From assembly GCF_003001815.1 (NCBI RefSeq), contig NZ_PVMZ01000002.1, positions 372,001 to 436,000 of the forward strand: a stretch of DNA of 64,000 nucleotides. Direction: 5' to 3'. The position numbers were made by a program, and so were the translations under genes. The stretch's first letter is position 1, and the number at the start of each line of letters is the position of its first letter. Under the pieces are notes generated by a model. The model worked only from the letters and a program-made list of their open reading frames with translations. It made no database searches and was not told the origin of the DNA. Below are positions 50,620-60,079 of this stretch, piece by piece. This stretch comes from Actinoplanes italicus (lineage in GTDB: Bacteria; Actinomycetota; Actinomycetes; Mycobacteriales; Micromonosporaceae).

Positions 50620-51427
50620 CTCTCGCGCATAGTCGCCGACCTCGACGACCCTCACCTGCTCGCCGTATTTCTCGCCGAAGAGCGCAATCGCGCCGAGCCG
50701 GCGCGCTTGCTGTGGGGAGGTGATGAACGCGTGTACCACAAGGCCTTGCAGGAGAATCTCGTTAACCTGGTGGATCAGGTGGGTCGCCGTGTGCGAACGT
50801 GAGATTGCCCGCCGCCGGGTCACATCGATCTCGGCGAAACCGGCCTCACCCGCGCGTACCTCGCCGCGCAGCACCCGCGCCTTGGTGCACGATCAGGCCC
50901 GGGATCGGCTGCTGCACGTCCACGGCCTTGAGCTCGGCGCCGCCGACCCGGATCACGCCGGTGTCGGACTGCTGGCCGCCGCCCTCCGCGTAGAACGGGG
51001 TGGTGTCGAGCACCAGCTCGACGTAGTCACCCTCACCGGCCACCTCGACGCCGCCGCTGGCGATGAGCGCGCGGACCCTGGACTCGCGGGAGACCTCCTG
51101 GTAGCCCGTGAACTCGACCGGGCCTCCAGCGTCCAGCGCCGTACGGTACGCGGACAGGTCGGCGTGACCCGCTTTACGTGCGTTGGCGTCGGCCTTCGCG
51201 CGGGTCCGCTGCTCGGCCATCAGCCGCCGGAACCCGCCCTGGTCGATCTGAAGGCCCGCTCCTGCGCGATCTCCAGGGTCAGGTCGATCGGGAAGCCGTA
51301 CGTGTCGTGCAGCTGGAACGCCTGGCTGCCCGACAGCTGCCTGCCGCCGACCGACTTGGCCTTGGTGATCGCGGTGTCGAGGATGGTCGTGCCTGCCTTG
51401 AGCGTGGCGAGGAATACGTTGTTGCCA
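50620..51427 (-). pseudogene. alaS: Alanyl-tRNA synthetase internal fragment
   Basis: Three frames together spell the middle of Ala[38 protein letters not shown]; then [33 protein letters not shown]; then [17 protein letters not shown] joined, after loss of about 45 codons, to [20 protein letters not shown] and [10 protein letters not shown]. The catalytic N-terminus and the ELCGGTH region are absent. It is a non-functional piece; the working alaS must be elsewhere. Confidence 0.88.
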
Positions 51428-51430
51428 TAG

Positions 51431-51502
51431 ATCACCCAGATCTACGAGGGCCCCAACCAGGTCCAGCGGATCGTGATAGCGCGCCAGCTCCTGAAGGGCT
51501 GA
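51431..51502 (+). pseudogene. Acyl-CoA dehydrogenase C-terminal fragment
   Basis: 24 codons ([20 protein letters not shown] then LKG and stop) match the conserved C-terminal end of acyl-CoA dehydrogenases (YEGTNQIQR). The rest of the gene is missing; alaS debris joins it directly on the left. The next intact gene starts 113 bases later. Confidence 0.7.
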
Positions 51503-51615
51503 AAGTCGCTGTTCTAGCAGCTCAGATGGTGCCGTCAACTCGCCGCCCGCCCTTGGCGATCTCCTGTCCGTCAGAGATGACTGAACGGTGACGCACGGCG
51601 GACCAGGGAGCCCGG

Positions 51616-52494
51616 ATGGACGTAGTCGACGCGAAGCAGCTCGAAGACCGGCTGAACAAGCGGGACTACTTCCCCGACGAAGGTCTGGTGGCGGCGGCCG
51701 TCCTGGCGCAGCGCCTGCGGAAGCCGGTGTTCCTGGAGGGCGAGCCGGGCGTCGGCAAGTCGACGTTCGCCGAGGCGATGGCCGGCGTCCTGGACCCGGA
51801 CGCCGTCCTGATCCGGCTGCAGTGTCACAGCGGGCTCGACGCCGGTCAGGCCCTCTACGACTGGGACTTTCCCCGCCAGGTGCTCACGCTGCGCGCCGCC
51901 GACCGGGGCGACGCGGTGCCGGTCACCGACCTGTACCGCCCGGAATTCCTGGTGCGGCGACCGGTGCTGGCCGCCTTCGAGAAGCCGTCGGTACTGCTCA
52001 TCGACGAGATCGACCGCGCCGACGACGAGTTCGAGGCCTGCCTGCTGGAGGTGCTGGACAAGGGCACCATCTCCATCCCGGAGCTGGGTCCGGAGCAGTC
52101 CGGCATCACGATGCGGATGCCGTTCATCGTGCTGACCTCCAACGACACCCGGGAGGTGCACGGGGCGCTGAAACGGCGCTGCATTTACCACTGGATCGAG
52201 CACCCGAAACCGCCCCGGGAGGCGGAGATCCTCGAGCACAAGATCGACGGCCTGACCGTTGAGCTGGCCGCGGAGATCGCCGAGGCCATGAAACGGCTGA
52301 GGGCCGACGGCGTGCTGACCCGGCCGCCGGGTGTCGCGGAGGCGATCGACCTGGCCCGTTCGGTGGTCGCCAGCGGCGCGAAGACGCTGGCCGAGGATGC
52401 GGCGATCTCCTGCGCCGGCGCGGTTGCCAAGCACCGCGACGACGTCGATACGGTCCGGCGGGTGCTCGGCGAAGTCGGACGGGACTCTGCGTGA
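51616..52494 (+). CDS. MoxR-family AAA+ ATPase
   Basis: 292 residues, ATG at 51616 with CAGGGAG upstream. Walker [11 protein letters not shown] (about residues 41-50), Walker [17 protein letters not shown] (near 128-134), sensor [13 protein letters not shown] and an arginine-finger region [10 protein letters not shown]. MoxR ATPases act as chaperones on VWA partners. The stop overlaps the VWA gene start (GTGA), and a CHAT protease follows, an arrangement known from MoxR-VWA conflict systems. First gene of the seven-gene operon. Confidence 0.92.
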   Translation: MDVVDAKQLEDRLNKRDYFPDEGLVAAAVLAQRLRKPVFLEGEPGVGKSTFAEAMAGVLDPDAVLIRLQCHSGLDAGQALYDWDFPRQVLTLRAADRGDAVPVTDLYRPEFLVRRPVLAAFEKPSVLLIDEIDRADDEFEACLLEVLDKGTISIPELGPEQSGITMRMPFIVLTSNDTREVHGALKRRCIYHWIEHPKPPREAEILEHKIDGLTVELAAEIAEAMKRLRADGVLTRPPGVAEAIDLARSVVASGAKTLAEDAAISCAGAVAKHRDDVDTVRRVLGEVGRDSA

Positions 52495-53585
52495 TCACGG
52501 CCGAGCGGGCACTGGCCGGCGGGCTGACCGCGTTCGCCGAACGGCTGCGGGCGGCGGGCATGGTCGTGGAGTTCTCCCGGCTGCAGGCGGCGGCCGAGGC
52601 GCTGATCTCGGCGTCGTTGCTGGAGCTGCCCGGCCCGTACTGGCCGCTGCGTCTGACGCTGTGCGGGCGGCGGTCCGACCTGGCCGTGTTCGACATGGTG
52701 TACCGCGACTGGACCGCCCCGCCCGAGCAGCCCGGCGACGAGCCGCTCGTCGAGGTGATCATGCCCGCCGGCACGGTCGCCGCCACCGAGGCCGGCGCGG
52801 CGCAGACGATCACGGGAACGTCCGGCTCGTCCTACAGCGCCGAACTCGCCGCCCGCGACATGCGCACCCTCAGCGATACGGAGAAGCAGCAGGTGGCGGC
52901 GCTCGTCACCCGGCTCCGGCCGGTCGGCCGGCCCCGGCGGGTGGCGCGGCGGGTCAGCGACGGGTCGGGACGCGTCGACGTGCCCCGGTCGGTCCGGCCG
53001 ATGCTGCGCAACGGCGGGGAACCGACCCGGCTGCGGTGGTGCCGGCGCGACGTACGGCCGCGCCGCCTGCTGTTCCTGATCGACGTCAGCAAGTCCATGA
53101 CGCCGTACGTCGACATGTATTTGCTGTTCGCGCACGCGGCGCTGGTCGCCGGGCCGGGCATCACCGAGGTGTTCACGGTCGGCACCTGCGCCACCCAGAT
53201 CACCGCTCAACTGGCGGCGCCCGATCCGCAGGAGGCGATGAGTCGAGCCACCGAGGTCGAGGCCGACTGGCAGCAGGGCACACGGCTGGGCCATTCGTTG
53301 CGGTCGTTCCTGCGCCGCTGGTCGGGTAACCGCCTGCTGCGCTCCTCGGTCGTCGTGATCTGCAGCGACGGCATGGAGGAGGATCGCGACCCCGGTCTGC
53401 TGCCGCGCCAGGTCGCGCGGCTCTCCCGGATCGCCCACCGGGTCATCTGGGTCAACCCGGCCAGCCGCCGCAAGAACTTCCGGCCGATGCTGCCATTGCG
53501 CGACAGTCTGCGCTACGCCGACCGGGAACTCATCGGTCACACCCTGAACGAGGTGCACGCTTTGGTGGAGGCGATCAAAGGATGA
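52491..53585 (+). CDS. VWA domain protein (CoxE-like), MoxR partner
   Basis: 364 residues, GTG at 52491. The C-terminal half is a VWA domain with MIDAS residues in LFLIDVSKSMTPYVD (DxSxS near 197), TRLGHSLRSFLRRW (Thr) and VVICSDGMEED (Asp). The N-terminal half is helical (ALAGGLTAFAERLRAAGM). It binds metal-dependent partners and is remodelled by MoxR. Couples by ATGA overlap to the CHAT gene, suggesting that it passes a signal to that protease. Confidence 0.88.
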   Translation: MITAERALAGGLTAFAERLRAAGMVVEFSRLQAAAEALISASLLELPGPYWPLRLTLCGRRSDLAVFDMVYRDWTAPPEQPGDEPLVEVIMPAGTVAATEAGAAQTITGTSGSSYSAELAARDMRTLSDTEKQQVAALVTRLRPVGRPRRVARRVSDGSGRVDVPRSVRPMLRNGGEPTRLRWCRRDVRPRRLLFLIDVSKSMTPYVDMYLLFAHAALVAGPGITEVFTVGTCATQITAQLAAPDPQEAMSRATEVEADWQQGTRLGHSLRSFLRRWSGNRLLRSSVVVICSDGMEEDRDPGLLPRQVARLSRIAHRVIWVNPASRRKNFRPMLPLRDSLRYADRELIGHTLNEVHALVEAIKG

Positions 53586-56029
53586 ACGAGCCGGGCTACG
53601 TGACCCCCGAGGTCCATCGGGTGATCGCCCGCGACGACCTGCTGATGCTGGCCGCGGAGACCGACGAGGTGGTCGGCATCGTCGGCAACCAGGTGTCGCT
53701 GGCCAAGCTCAAGAAGGACGACGAGAGCCTGTTCGAGGTCGCTCTCGCCCACTACCTCAAGACCGCCCGCGAGGGCCGCCAGGCGTCGGTGCGCACCAAC
53801 GCCTGGGACAGCGCCGCGGTGATCGTCCGGTTCGGCGACCTGGTCGGGCTCCGGCCGGCCAGCGCGGGCTCCCCGGAGGAGATGCACGAGAACGCCCTGG
53901 CCGAGAATGTGTCGCGCAAGGCCGGATCCCGGCTTGACCGGGCCCTCGCCACCGGGGTGATCAACCGTTACCACGCCGCCCGCAACCTGCGGCTGATCGG
54001 CAAGTTCGAGCGGGCGTTGCCGCTGGTCGCGCGGCCCCTGGCCGACCTGATGGGTACCGGCGCCGAGCCGTACATGGCGCACTACCTGTTCGAGCGGGGC
54101 GCCGGCCTGCTGGCGCAGGGCCAGGCGGGGCAGGTCGACGACGCGCTCGGCGAGTGGGACGAGTACTGGGAGAAGACGCGCGCCCAGGGCTACTCGACCC
54201 GGTACCGGTTCGAGTTCCTGCGGGCGCTGGCCTATTGGGACAGTGACGAGCGCAGCCCGCAGGAGGCGCTCGCCCAGCTCGACTCGTCCCTGGGCCGGCT
54301 CCTCGGCGGCGTGCCGGTGCCGGTGCCGATGGCCGACGGCACGTTCCGTCAGTCGGACGACGACCGGGGCGTCCGGGAGATCTCGGTGACCCTGGCCAAG
54401 GCCGAGTTGCTGACCGCCTGCGCCACCTCCGACGGCGAACGGGCCGAGGCGGCCGCCCTCGGCCGGCGGGCGCTGGAGATCGCGAACCGGGTCCGCGGGC
54501 GGATGCGGGTGATCTCCCGGTCCCGGTCACCGCTGGCCGAGGCCTTCCGGCGGCTGTACGGCGACATCGCGCTGCTGGCCGCCCGGCTGGCCGACGCCGG
54601 GACGCCGGGCGCGGCCGAACTCGGCCTGGAGGTGGCGCTGACCGCGAAGCAGACCGGCTTCGCCACCCGGATCCGTGCCGACCGCGGCCTGATGAACGCC
54701 AACCTGCAGGGCATCCTCGACCGGATCGTGGAGTTGGAGAACAAGCCGGAGAACGACCTGTTGTTCGCCGACGATCCCGACGCGCGCGACCGCATGCTCG
54801 GCGAGCTGCACTTCCAGCTCGGCGACAAAATCTCCGCGATGCTGGCCGAGACCGTTCTGCCCTCCCGGGTCGACCTGGGTCGGGTGACAACCGCGCTGGG
54901 CGGGCGGACGGCGCTGGATTACCTCGAACTGCCGGGCTCGGTCGGCGGGCCGCCGTCGCTGTACCGCTCGCTGCTGCGACCGGGACAGCCGATCCTGTTC
55001 GAGCGCTTCGAGCCGGACGCCGGGGTGGTGGCGTTCTTCCAGGACCGGCGGGCGACCCGGGACCTGTTCGACTGGGTCGGCCGCTTCGGCCCGGCGCCCG
55101 GCAGCGATCCGGCCACGCCGGGCGGCAACCGTGAGGTGGTTCCGCGGAACGCGCGGTCGGTGCCGACCGTCCTGCCGACCTGGGCGGAGATCGCCGGCGT
55201 GCTGCCGAAGGCGCTGCGGGCGGACCTGGCCGGCTCGCCGGACGACCCGATGCCGCTGGTGATCTCGGCCCACTCCTGGCTGAGCCTGGTGCCCTGGGTC
55301 GCGCTGCCGATCGGCGAGGCCGGGACGCGCCTGGTCGAGCGGGCGGTGGTCACCCAGACACCGGTGCTGACCTGTCTGACCGCGCTGGAGGTGCCCACGG
55401 CCGACGGACCGGCCCTGGTCCGGCTCGTCGGCGCGAACAAGGCCGGCCGGGGCGTCAACGTCTCCCGGGAACGCGAGGCCTGGCTGCTTCCGGCGGGAAC
55501 CGATGAGGTGCGGCTCAGCCGGGCGGTGGTCCGTTCGGACCAGGTTCCCGAGCTCTGCCCCGAGCTCCAACTCGGTGACGTACTCACCAGGGATGCCTCC
55601 TGGTCGTTCCTGCACGTCGCGGCGCACGGCGGCCTCGGACCGGAAGAGGAGGCGCAGGGCTCCCACGACGGGCTGCGGCAGGTTCTGGAGATCCCGGAGC
55701 AGCGGCTGACCGCCGCCCGGGCGCTCGGCCTGCACTGGCCGGGATCGGTGCTGATGGCCTCCTGCCATGTCGGGCAGGTGGTCAACACGCGTGACGCCGA
55801 GCCGCTGAACTTCGTGATGGCCCTGCTCACCGGCGGCGCGCGGTGCGTCGTGGCGGGCATCGCGGGCATCGGCGACGAGGGGACCGGCAACGTCGCCCAC
55901 GACATCGTGCGGGCGCTTCGGGGCGGGCCGGGCAGCCTCGACCGGGCGCTGCGCTCGGCCCAGCTCGAGGCGATCAAGCGCGACGCCGCGCCGGCCGGCT
56001 GGGCGCTGCTCGCGGCGTACGTCAAATGA
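53582..56029 (+). CDS. CHAT-domain protease with N-terminal helical repeats
   Basis: 815 residues. Residues 1-420 are helical, including TPR-like stretches (ERALPLVARPLADLM, QVDDALGEWDEYWEK, ALAYWDSDERSPQEALAQL). The C-terminal CHAT domain has its catalytic pair: His in SFLHVAAHGGLG (near 681) and Cys in SVLMASCHVGQVVN (near 728), then NFVMALLTGGARCVVAGI. CHAT proteases (separase/caspase-like) are activated by partner proteins in defence and cut gasdermins or other proteases in known cases. Overlaps the VWA gene by four bases, so part of the sensor module. Confidence 0.88.
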   Translation: MNEPGYVTPEVHRVIARDDLLMLAAETDEVVGIVGNQVSLAKLKKDDESLFEVALAHYLKTAREGRQASVRTNAWDSAAVIVRFGDLVGLRPASAGSPEEMHENALAENVSRKAGSRLDRALATGVINRYHAARNLRLIGKFERALPLVARPLADLMGTGAEPYMAHYLFERGAGLLAQGQAGQVDDALGEWDEYWEKTRAQGYSTRYRFEFLRALAYWDSDERSPQEALAQLDSSLGRLLGGVPVPVPMADGTFRQSDDDRGVREISVTLAKAELLTACATSDGERAEAAALGRRALEIANRVRGRMRVISRSRSPLAEAFRRLYGDIALLAARLADAGTPGAAELGLEVALTAKQTGFATRIRADRGLMNANLQGILDRIVELENKPENDLLFADDPDARDRMLGELHFQLGDKISAMLAETVLPSRVDLGRVTTALGGRTALDYLELPGSVGGPPSLYRSLLRPGQPILFERFEPDAGVVAFFQDRRATRDLFDWVGRFGPAPGSDPATPGGNREVVPRNARSVPTVLPTWAEIAGVLPKALRADLAGSPDDPMPLVISAHSWLSLVPWVALPIGEAGTRLVERAVVTQTPVLTCLTALEVPTADGPALVRLVGANKAGRGVNVSREREAWLLPAGTDEVRLSRAVVRSDQVPELCPELQLGDVLTRDASWSFLHVAAHGGLGPEEEAQGSHDGLRQVLEIPEQRLTAARALGLHWPGSVLMASCHVGQVVNTRDAEPLNFVMALLTGGARCVVAGIAGIGDEGTGNVAHDIVRALRGGPGSLDRALRSAQLEAIKRDAAPAGWALLAAYVK

Positions 56030-56093
56030 CGCGGTGCCGAAGATCCGGCTGTCCGTCAGATAGCAGCGACCGACGAGCAGCGGGAGGCGACCC

Positions 56094-57458
56094 ATGGGAC
56101 TGACCACTGAGGAGATCGAAAAGCTGGCGCAGGGGGTCCGGCACCGGAGCCAGCCCATCGACGACGAGCTGACGCGCACCGTCGAGCGGGAGGTCGAGCG
56201 GTACCGCGACGTCCTGGAACAGCACCCGAGCCAGCGTCCACCGGCCGAGCTGGCGGGGCCGCAGCGGGCGATCGGCTGGCTGATCTACGAGGCGTCCATG
56301 GGGCTGCTGTGGAACATCGCGCCAGCGTTCGAGTCTCTCGAAGGGGCGAAGGGCGAGCAGTCGCGGGCCGACGCCGCCCTGGTCGTCCGGCTGGCCGACG
56401 CGGCCCGTGAGCTGCCGTGGCCGGAGTACGCGCCGCGCGCGCTGGGTGCGATCCGGGCGCACGCGCTGGTGGAGTCCAAACGCGACACCGAGCTCGGCTT
56501 CGACGCGGCCTACATCTGCCACAAGGAGGCCCGCGACCTGCAGCAGGTTTACCTCGACAGCCACGGCACGGACCCCGACCGCGAGCAGTTCGTCCTCGAC
56601 CTGGACGAGGTCATGCTGCAGCTCGCGCTGGCTGAGACCGGCACCGCCTGCCGCACCGCCGAACGCGTCCTGGGACTGTGGGCCGAGGAGCTGGAGAAGG
56701 ACGAGCCGACCTGGACCGCCGACGAGAGCGGCATCTGGACCCAGCGGATGTTCCGCCAGCTCTACGACGGTGTCGCGGTCGGCGAGCACGCCCTGCGGGT
56801 GGCCGAGAAGATCGAGGGGGAGCACGGCTTCACGTTCGAGGTGGACGCGGAGCGGCTCGCGATGCCGACCGCGTACCGCAATCCGGCCATCATGACCTGC
56901 CGCGCGTTGCTGCTGGTCTACTCAATGTCCCCGGAGATGGAGCAGCTCGGCAACGACCCGATCGACGCCAAGAACTGGACCAAGTTCCGCGATCGGCTGA
57001 TCGAGCGGTTCGACTGGGCCTTCGAGCACCTGTGCCGGCCGGTGAAGCGGGCCGACGGCACCGAGTGGACCATGCTGTTCGACCACCTTCGCTCGATGGT
57101 GCAGCTCTGCCTGCACCTCGGGCTGCTGATTCCCGAGCATGCGCTGGCGCAGGACCTCGTCGTCGACGACACCCTGACCCTGCGCTGCCTGAACGACGAG
57201 GCCGTCGAACAGATCTCGAAATGGCTGGCCACGAGGGTGAGCGACGAGAAGGGCGGCGAGAAGCAGCGCGGCGACGCCAACATCATCGGCACCGCCTCGA
57301 AGCCGAGCTTCATCACCTCCGTCGAGGCCTGCCGCACTGACACCGGGCCCGCGGCCGAGTACCGGGAATGGCGACGGCGCTGGTTCGAGCTGGACCGGTA
57401 CGCCGAGTTCACTGGCCGCCGCGAGCGCATCTTCCGGATCCTCGACGCGCGGGACTGA
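56094..57458 (+). CDS. Unknown all-helical protein in defence operon
   Basis: 454 residues, ATG at 56094 with GGGAGG upstream. Mostly amphipathic helices (EEIEKLAQGVRHRSQPIDD, LALAETGTACRTAERVLGLW, EYREWRRRWFELDRYAEF) with no catalytic motif, signal or membrane segment. The pattern is compatible with TPR-like or VMAP-like adaptor folds. It lies between the CHAT and caspase genes, so it is a good candidate for a sensor or scaffold. No family recognised by eye. Confidence 0.65.
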   Translation: MGLTTEEIEKLAQGVRHRSQPIDDELTRTVEREVERYRDVLEQHPSQRPPAELAGPQRAIGWLIYEASMGLLWNIAPAFESLEGAKGEQSRADAALVVRLADAARELPWPEYAPRALGAIRAHALVESKRDTELGFDAAYICHKEARDLQQVYLDSHGTDPDREQFVLDLDEVMLQLALAETGTACRTAERVLGLWAEELEKDEPTWTADESGIWTQRMFRQLYDGVAVGEHALRVAEKIEGEHGFTFEVDAERLAMPTAYRNPAIMTCRALLLVYSMSPEMEQLGNDPIDAKNWTKFRDRLIERFDWAFEHLCRPVKRADGTEWTMLFDHLRSMVQLCLHLGLLIPEHALAQDLVVDDTLTLRCLNDEAVEQISKWLATRVSDEKGGEKQRGDANIIGTASKPSFITSVEACRTDTGPAAEYREWRRRWFELDRYAEFTGRRERIFRILDARD

Positions 57459-57474
57459 CGGAGGACGCGGCACC

Positions 57475-59304
57475 ATGGGAGACATCTACGCGCTTCTGGT
57501 CGGTATCAACCAGTACCAGGATCCGAGACTCAATAACCTGGCCGGCTGCGTGAACGACGTCCGTGACGCGGTCGCGTTCCTGAAACAGCACCGGAGGCCG
57601 GACACCGGCCTGGACGTCAACGAACTGCTCGACGACGAGGCCACCGGTGAGGCGATCGTCAGCGGCATCCGACAGCACCTCGGGCAGGCCGGCCCCGGCG
57701 ACGTCGCGTTGTTCTGGTTCAGCGGCCACGGGGCGACCGAGCCCGTCGGTGACTTCTGGTATCTGGAGTCGAACGGCGAGGAACTCCAGACGCTGGTCTG
57801 CGCCGACAGCCGTGTCGCCGGCCGCCCCGACCTGCTCGACAAGGAACTCGCGGTGCTGCTGGGCGGAGTGGCCGAACGCGGCTGTCACGTCGTGGCGATC
57901 CTCGACAGCTGCCACTCCGGCGGCGCCACCCGCGACGGCGTCACCTACCGCGCCGCCGATCAGGCCACGGAAAAGCCGTCCTACCGGCTCCTGCCGGACC
58001 TCGCCGGACATTATGCCGACGGCCCGCCGCCGGTCCGGCACGTGCTGATGGCTGCCTGCCGCCCGGAGGAGAAGGCGGGCGAGGCGTTGGCCGAGGGCGA
58101 TGTCCGCGGCCGGTTCAGCCATGCCCTGCTGCAGGTCATGGCGGCCGCGCCGGCCGGCACGACGTACCGCGACCTGGTGTTGCTCGCCCGCAACCAGGTC
58201 GAGCAGCGCACCGCCACCCAGCGGCCGATCGTCTTCCCGGAGGGGCGAGGACTCGCTGACGCGCCGCTGTTCGGCGGCGGCGCGATCGTCGACCCGCCCA
58301 CGTTCACCATGCGGCACGGGAAGCGGGGCTGGCAGGGCAACGCGGGCGCGGCACACGGGATCGCGGCCGGACGGACGCGGTTCGCCGTCGAGGGCGCCCG
58401 TCCCGCCCTCGAGGTGGACGTGACCGCCGTCGAGACCGGGTTCAGCCTGGTCGCACCGCTCGACTGGGAGCCCGACAAGACGACCGTGTACCGGCTCGTG
58501 CTCGCCTGTCCGCCGCACCCGGTTCTGTTCGGCATCCATGCGGCCGATACGGGCGCGCTGCGGGCGGCGTTCGCGGACGACGACCCGTACGTCCGGCTGG
58601 TCGGCGTCGAGGACGCGGAACTGATCCTCGAACCGCGCCCGGACGGCGTCCGGCTTCTCGACCGCGGGAACGAGCGGATCGCCAGCTTGGACAGCCTGCA
58701 CGGCGTCGAGCACCTGCACCACATCGCCCGGTGGTGGCGGGTCCTGACGCTGCACAACGACGACTCGGCGATCGCGTACGGCGTCCTGCTGGAGATCGTC
58801 GTTCCCCGGCCCGGCGAGGACAGGCTGTCCCCCCAGGCGGTCGCGACACCGCCCGACGGCGACGGTGTCCTGCGGCTGTCCTATGCGGACGACGGCACGC
58901 CGCCCGGCTGCTTCCTGCGCCTGCGCAACACGACCGGCCGGCCGTTGCACTGCGTGCTGCTCGACCTGACCGAACGCTTCGGGATCGACGACGTCTACCT
59001 CCCCGACGGCCTCGTCCGGGCGGGCGCGACGGTGGCCGTCTCCGAGGGAGAGGTCATCGACGTCCTGGTGCCCGAAGGGTGGCCGACCGAGTACCACGAC
59101 TGGCTCGTGCTGATCGTGTCGACTGACGAGATCGACGCCTCCCCCTATCGACTGGCCCGCTTCGATCCGTCCCGCTTCGAACCGTCCCGCGACGTGCACC
59201 CCCGTCGCCGGCGGCGCGGAGATTCCGTGCCGGTCGAGGGCGACTGGTGGACCTGCGTGCTTCCCGTTGTCACCACCGGCCCCCGACAAGGAGAAACCCG
59301 TTGA
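57475..59304 (+). CDS. Caspase-like protease (peptidase C14), first
   Basis: 609 residues, ATG at 57475 with GGAGG upstream. N-terminal caspase domain: YALLVGINQYQDPRLNNLAGC, catalytic His in LFWFSGHGATEP (residue 85), catalytic Cys in VAILDSCHSGGATRD (residue 146), and HVLMAACRPEEKA. The C-terminal 300 residues are beta-rich (LRNTTGRPLHCVLLDLTERF, VLVPEGWPTEYHDWLVLIVS), a form seen in bacterial conflict proteases. Its stop overlaps the gasdermin start by one base, which indicates that gasdermin is its substrate. Confidence 0.92.
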   Translation: MGDIYALLVGINQYQDPRLNNLAGCVNDVRDAVAFLKQHRRPDTGLDVNELLDDEATGEAIVSGIRQHLGQAGPGDVALFWFSGHGATEPVGDFWYLESNGEELQTLVCADSRVAGRPDLLDKELAVLLGGVAERGCHVVAILDSCHSGGATRDGVTYRAADQATEKPSYRLLPDLAGHYADGPPPVRHVLMAACRPEEKAGEALAEGDVRGRFSHALLQVMAAAPAGTTYRDLVLLARNQVEQRTATQRPIVFPEGRGLADAPLFGGGAIVDPPTFTMRHGKRGWQGNAGAAHGIAAGRTRFAVEGARPALEVDVTAVETGFSLVAPLDWEPDKTTVYRLVLACPPHPVLFGIHAADTGALRAAFADDDPYVRLVGVEDAELILEPRPDGVRLLDRGNERIASLDSLHGVEHLHHIARWWRVLTLHNDDSAIAYGVLLEIVVPRPGEDRLSPQAVATPPDGDGVLRLSYADDGTPPGCFLRLRNTTGRPLHCVLLDLTERFGIDDVYLPDGLVRAGATVAVSEGEVIDVLVPEGWPTEYHDWLVLIVSTDEIDASPYRLARFDPSRFEPSRDVHPRRRRRGDSVPVEGDWWTCVLPVVTTGPRQGETR

Positions 59305-60077
59305 TGCTGTCGAAAGCGGCCACCCGCCTGCTGCGCGTCGAGGACCGTGACTACGTCCCGCTGGCGCTGCCCACGACCGACCTGCGGCTCTTCGACGTGC
59401 TCGCCCGGGCGGGCCGGGTCCTGCGCCGTTACAGCCGGCTCGACGAGGTCCTCACGGTCGAGCCGGCCACGCCGCCGGTGAGCGTCACCGACGACGAGCC
59501 CGTGGTCGCCACCAGCGGCTCCGGCCAGGGAACGGCGAAGCTCGGCATCGGGCTCGCCGCGGTGTCGGCCGTCCTGGAGGCGTTCGGCGGCAAGGGTGAT
59601 TTCACGATCAAGACCGAAAAGGCCAACCGCATCCGGTACGCCTATACGGACGTGACCGCCGACCGCGTCGACCTGGTCTCGCTCGACGCCTGGCTGAACC
59701 ACGCCGACATGCGGACCGACGTGCGTCGTGTCGCCGACCTGCTCGCCGCGCAGCGCCTTTACGTCGTGGTGGCGACCCTCAAGGCCCGCAGCCTCAAGGT
59801 CAGCTTTCTCGACGAGAACTCGGCCGCCGCCGAGATCGACGTGGCGGCCGTGCAGGACATCGCCGGCGGGAACATCACCGTCTCCGGTGACCGCAAGCGC
59901 ACCTCGGAGCTGGTCTTCACCGGCGCCCGGCCATTGACGGTGGCGGCGAAGGCGGCGCAGCTGAGCATCGACGACCACGGCATCTGGGTCAACGAGCGCT
60001 ATGGGGGGTTCGGCGAGATCCGGGGGCTCGGCGACGGTCGCGTCTTCTTCGAGCACGACGTGCTCCACCTGGCCTGA
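59304..60077 (+). CDS. Bacterial gasdermin pore-forming protein
   Basis: 257 residues, ATG at 59304 with AAGGAG nine bases upstream. It matches the bacterial gasdermin pattern along its length: DYVPLALPTTDLRLFDVLAR; GTAKLGIGLAAVSAVLEAFG; NRIRYAYTDVTADRVDLVSL; LYVVVATLKARSLKVSF; AAAEIDVAAVQDIAGGNITV; LVFTGARPLTVAAKAAQLSI. The last 30 residues after DDHGIWV are the likely inhibitory tail removed by protease. Released bacterial gasdermins form membrane pores that kill the cell. It contains no Cys, so the N-terminal palmitoylation reported for some family members cannot occur. Between two caspase-like genes. Confidence 0.82.
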   Translation: MLSKAATRLLRVEDRDYVPLALPTTDLRLFDVLARAGRVLRRYSRLDEVLTVEPATPPVSVTDDEPVVATSGSGQGTAKLGIGLAAVSAVLEAFGGKGDFTIKTEKANRIRYAYTDVTADRVDLVSLDAWLNHADMRTDVRRVADLLAAQRLYVVVATLKARSLKVSFLDENSAAAEIDVAAVQDIAGGNITVSGDRKRTSELVFTGARPLTVAAKAAQLSIDDHGIWVNERYGGFGEIRGLGDGRVFFEHDVLHLA

Positions 60078-60079
60078 CC

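Noticed and set aside
51616-53585. MoxR-VWA pair as maturation factors for CO dehydrogenase (CoxD/CoxE)
   Set aside because: No coxL/M/S or molybdenum genes nearby; the genes are coupled instead to a CHAT protease and gasdermin.
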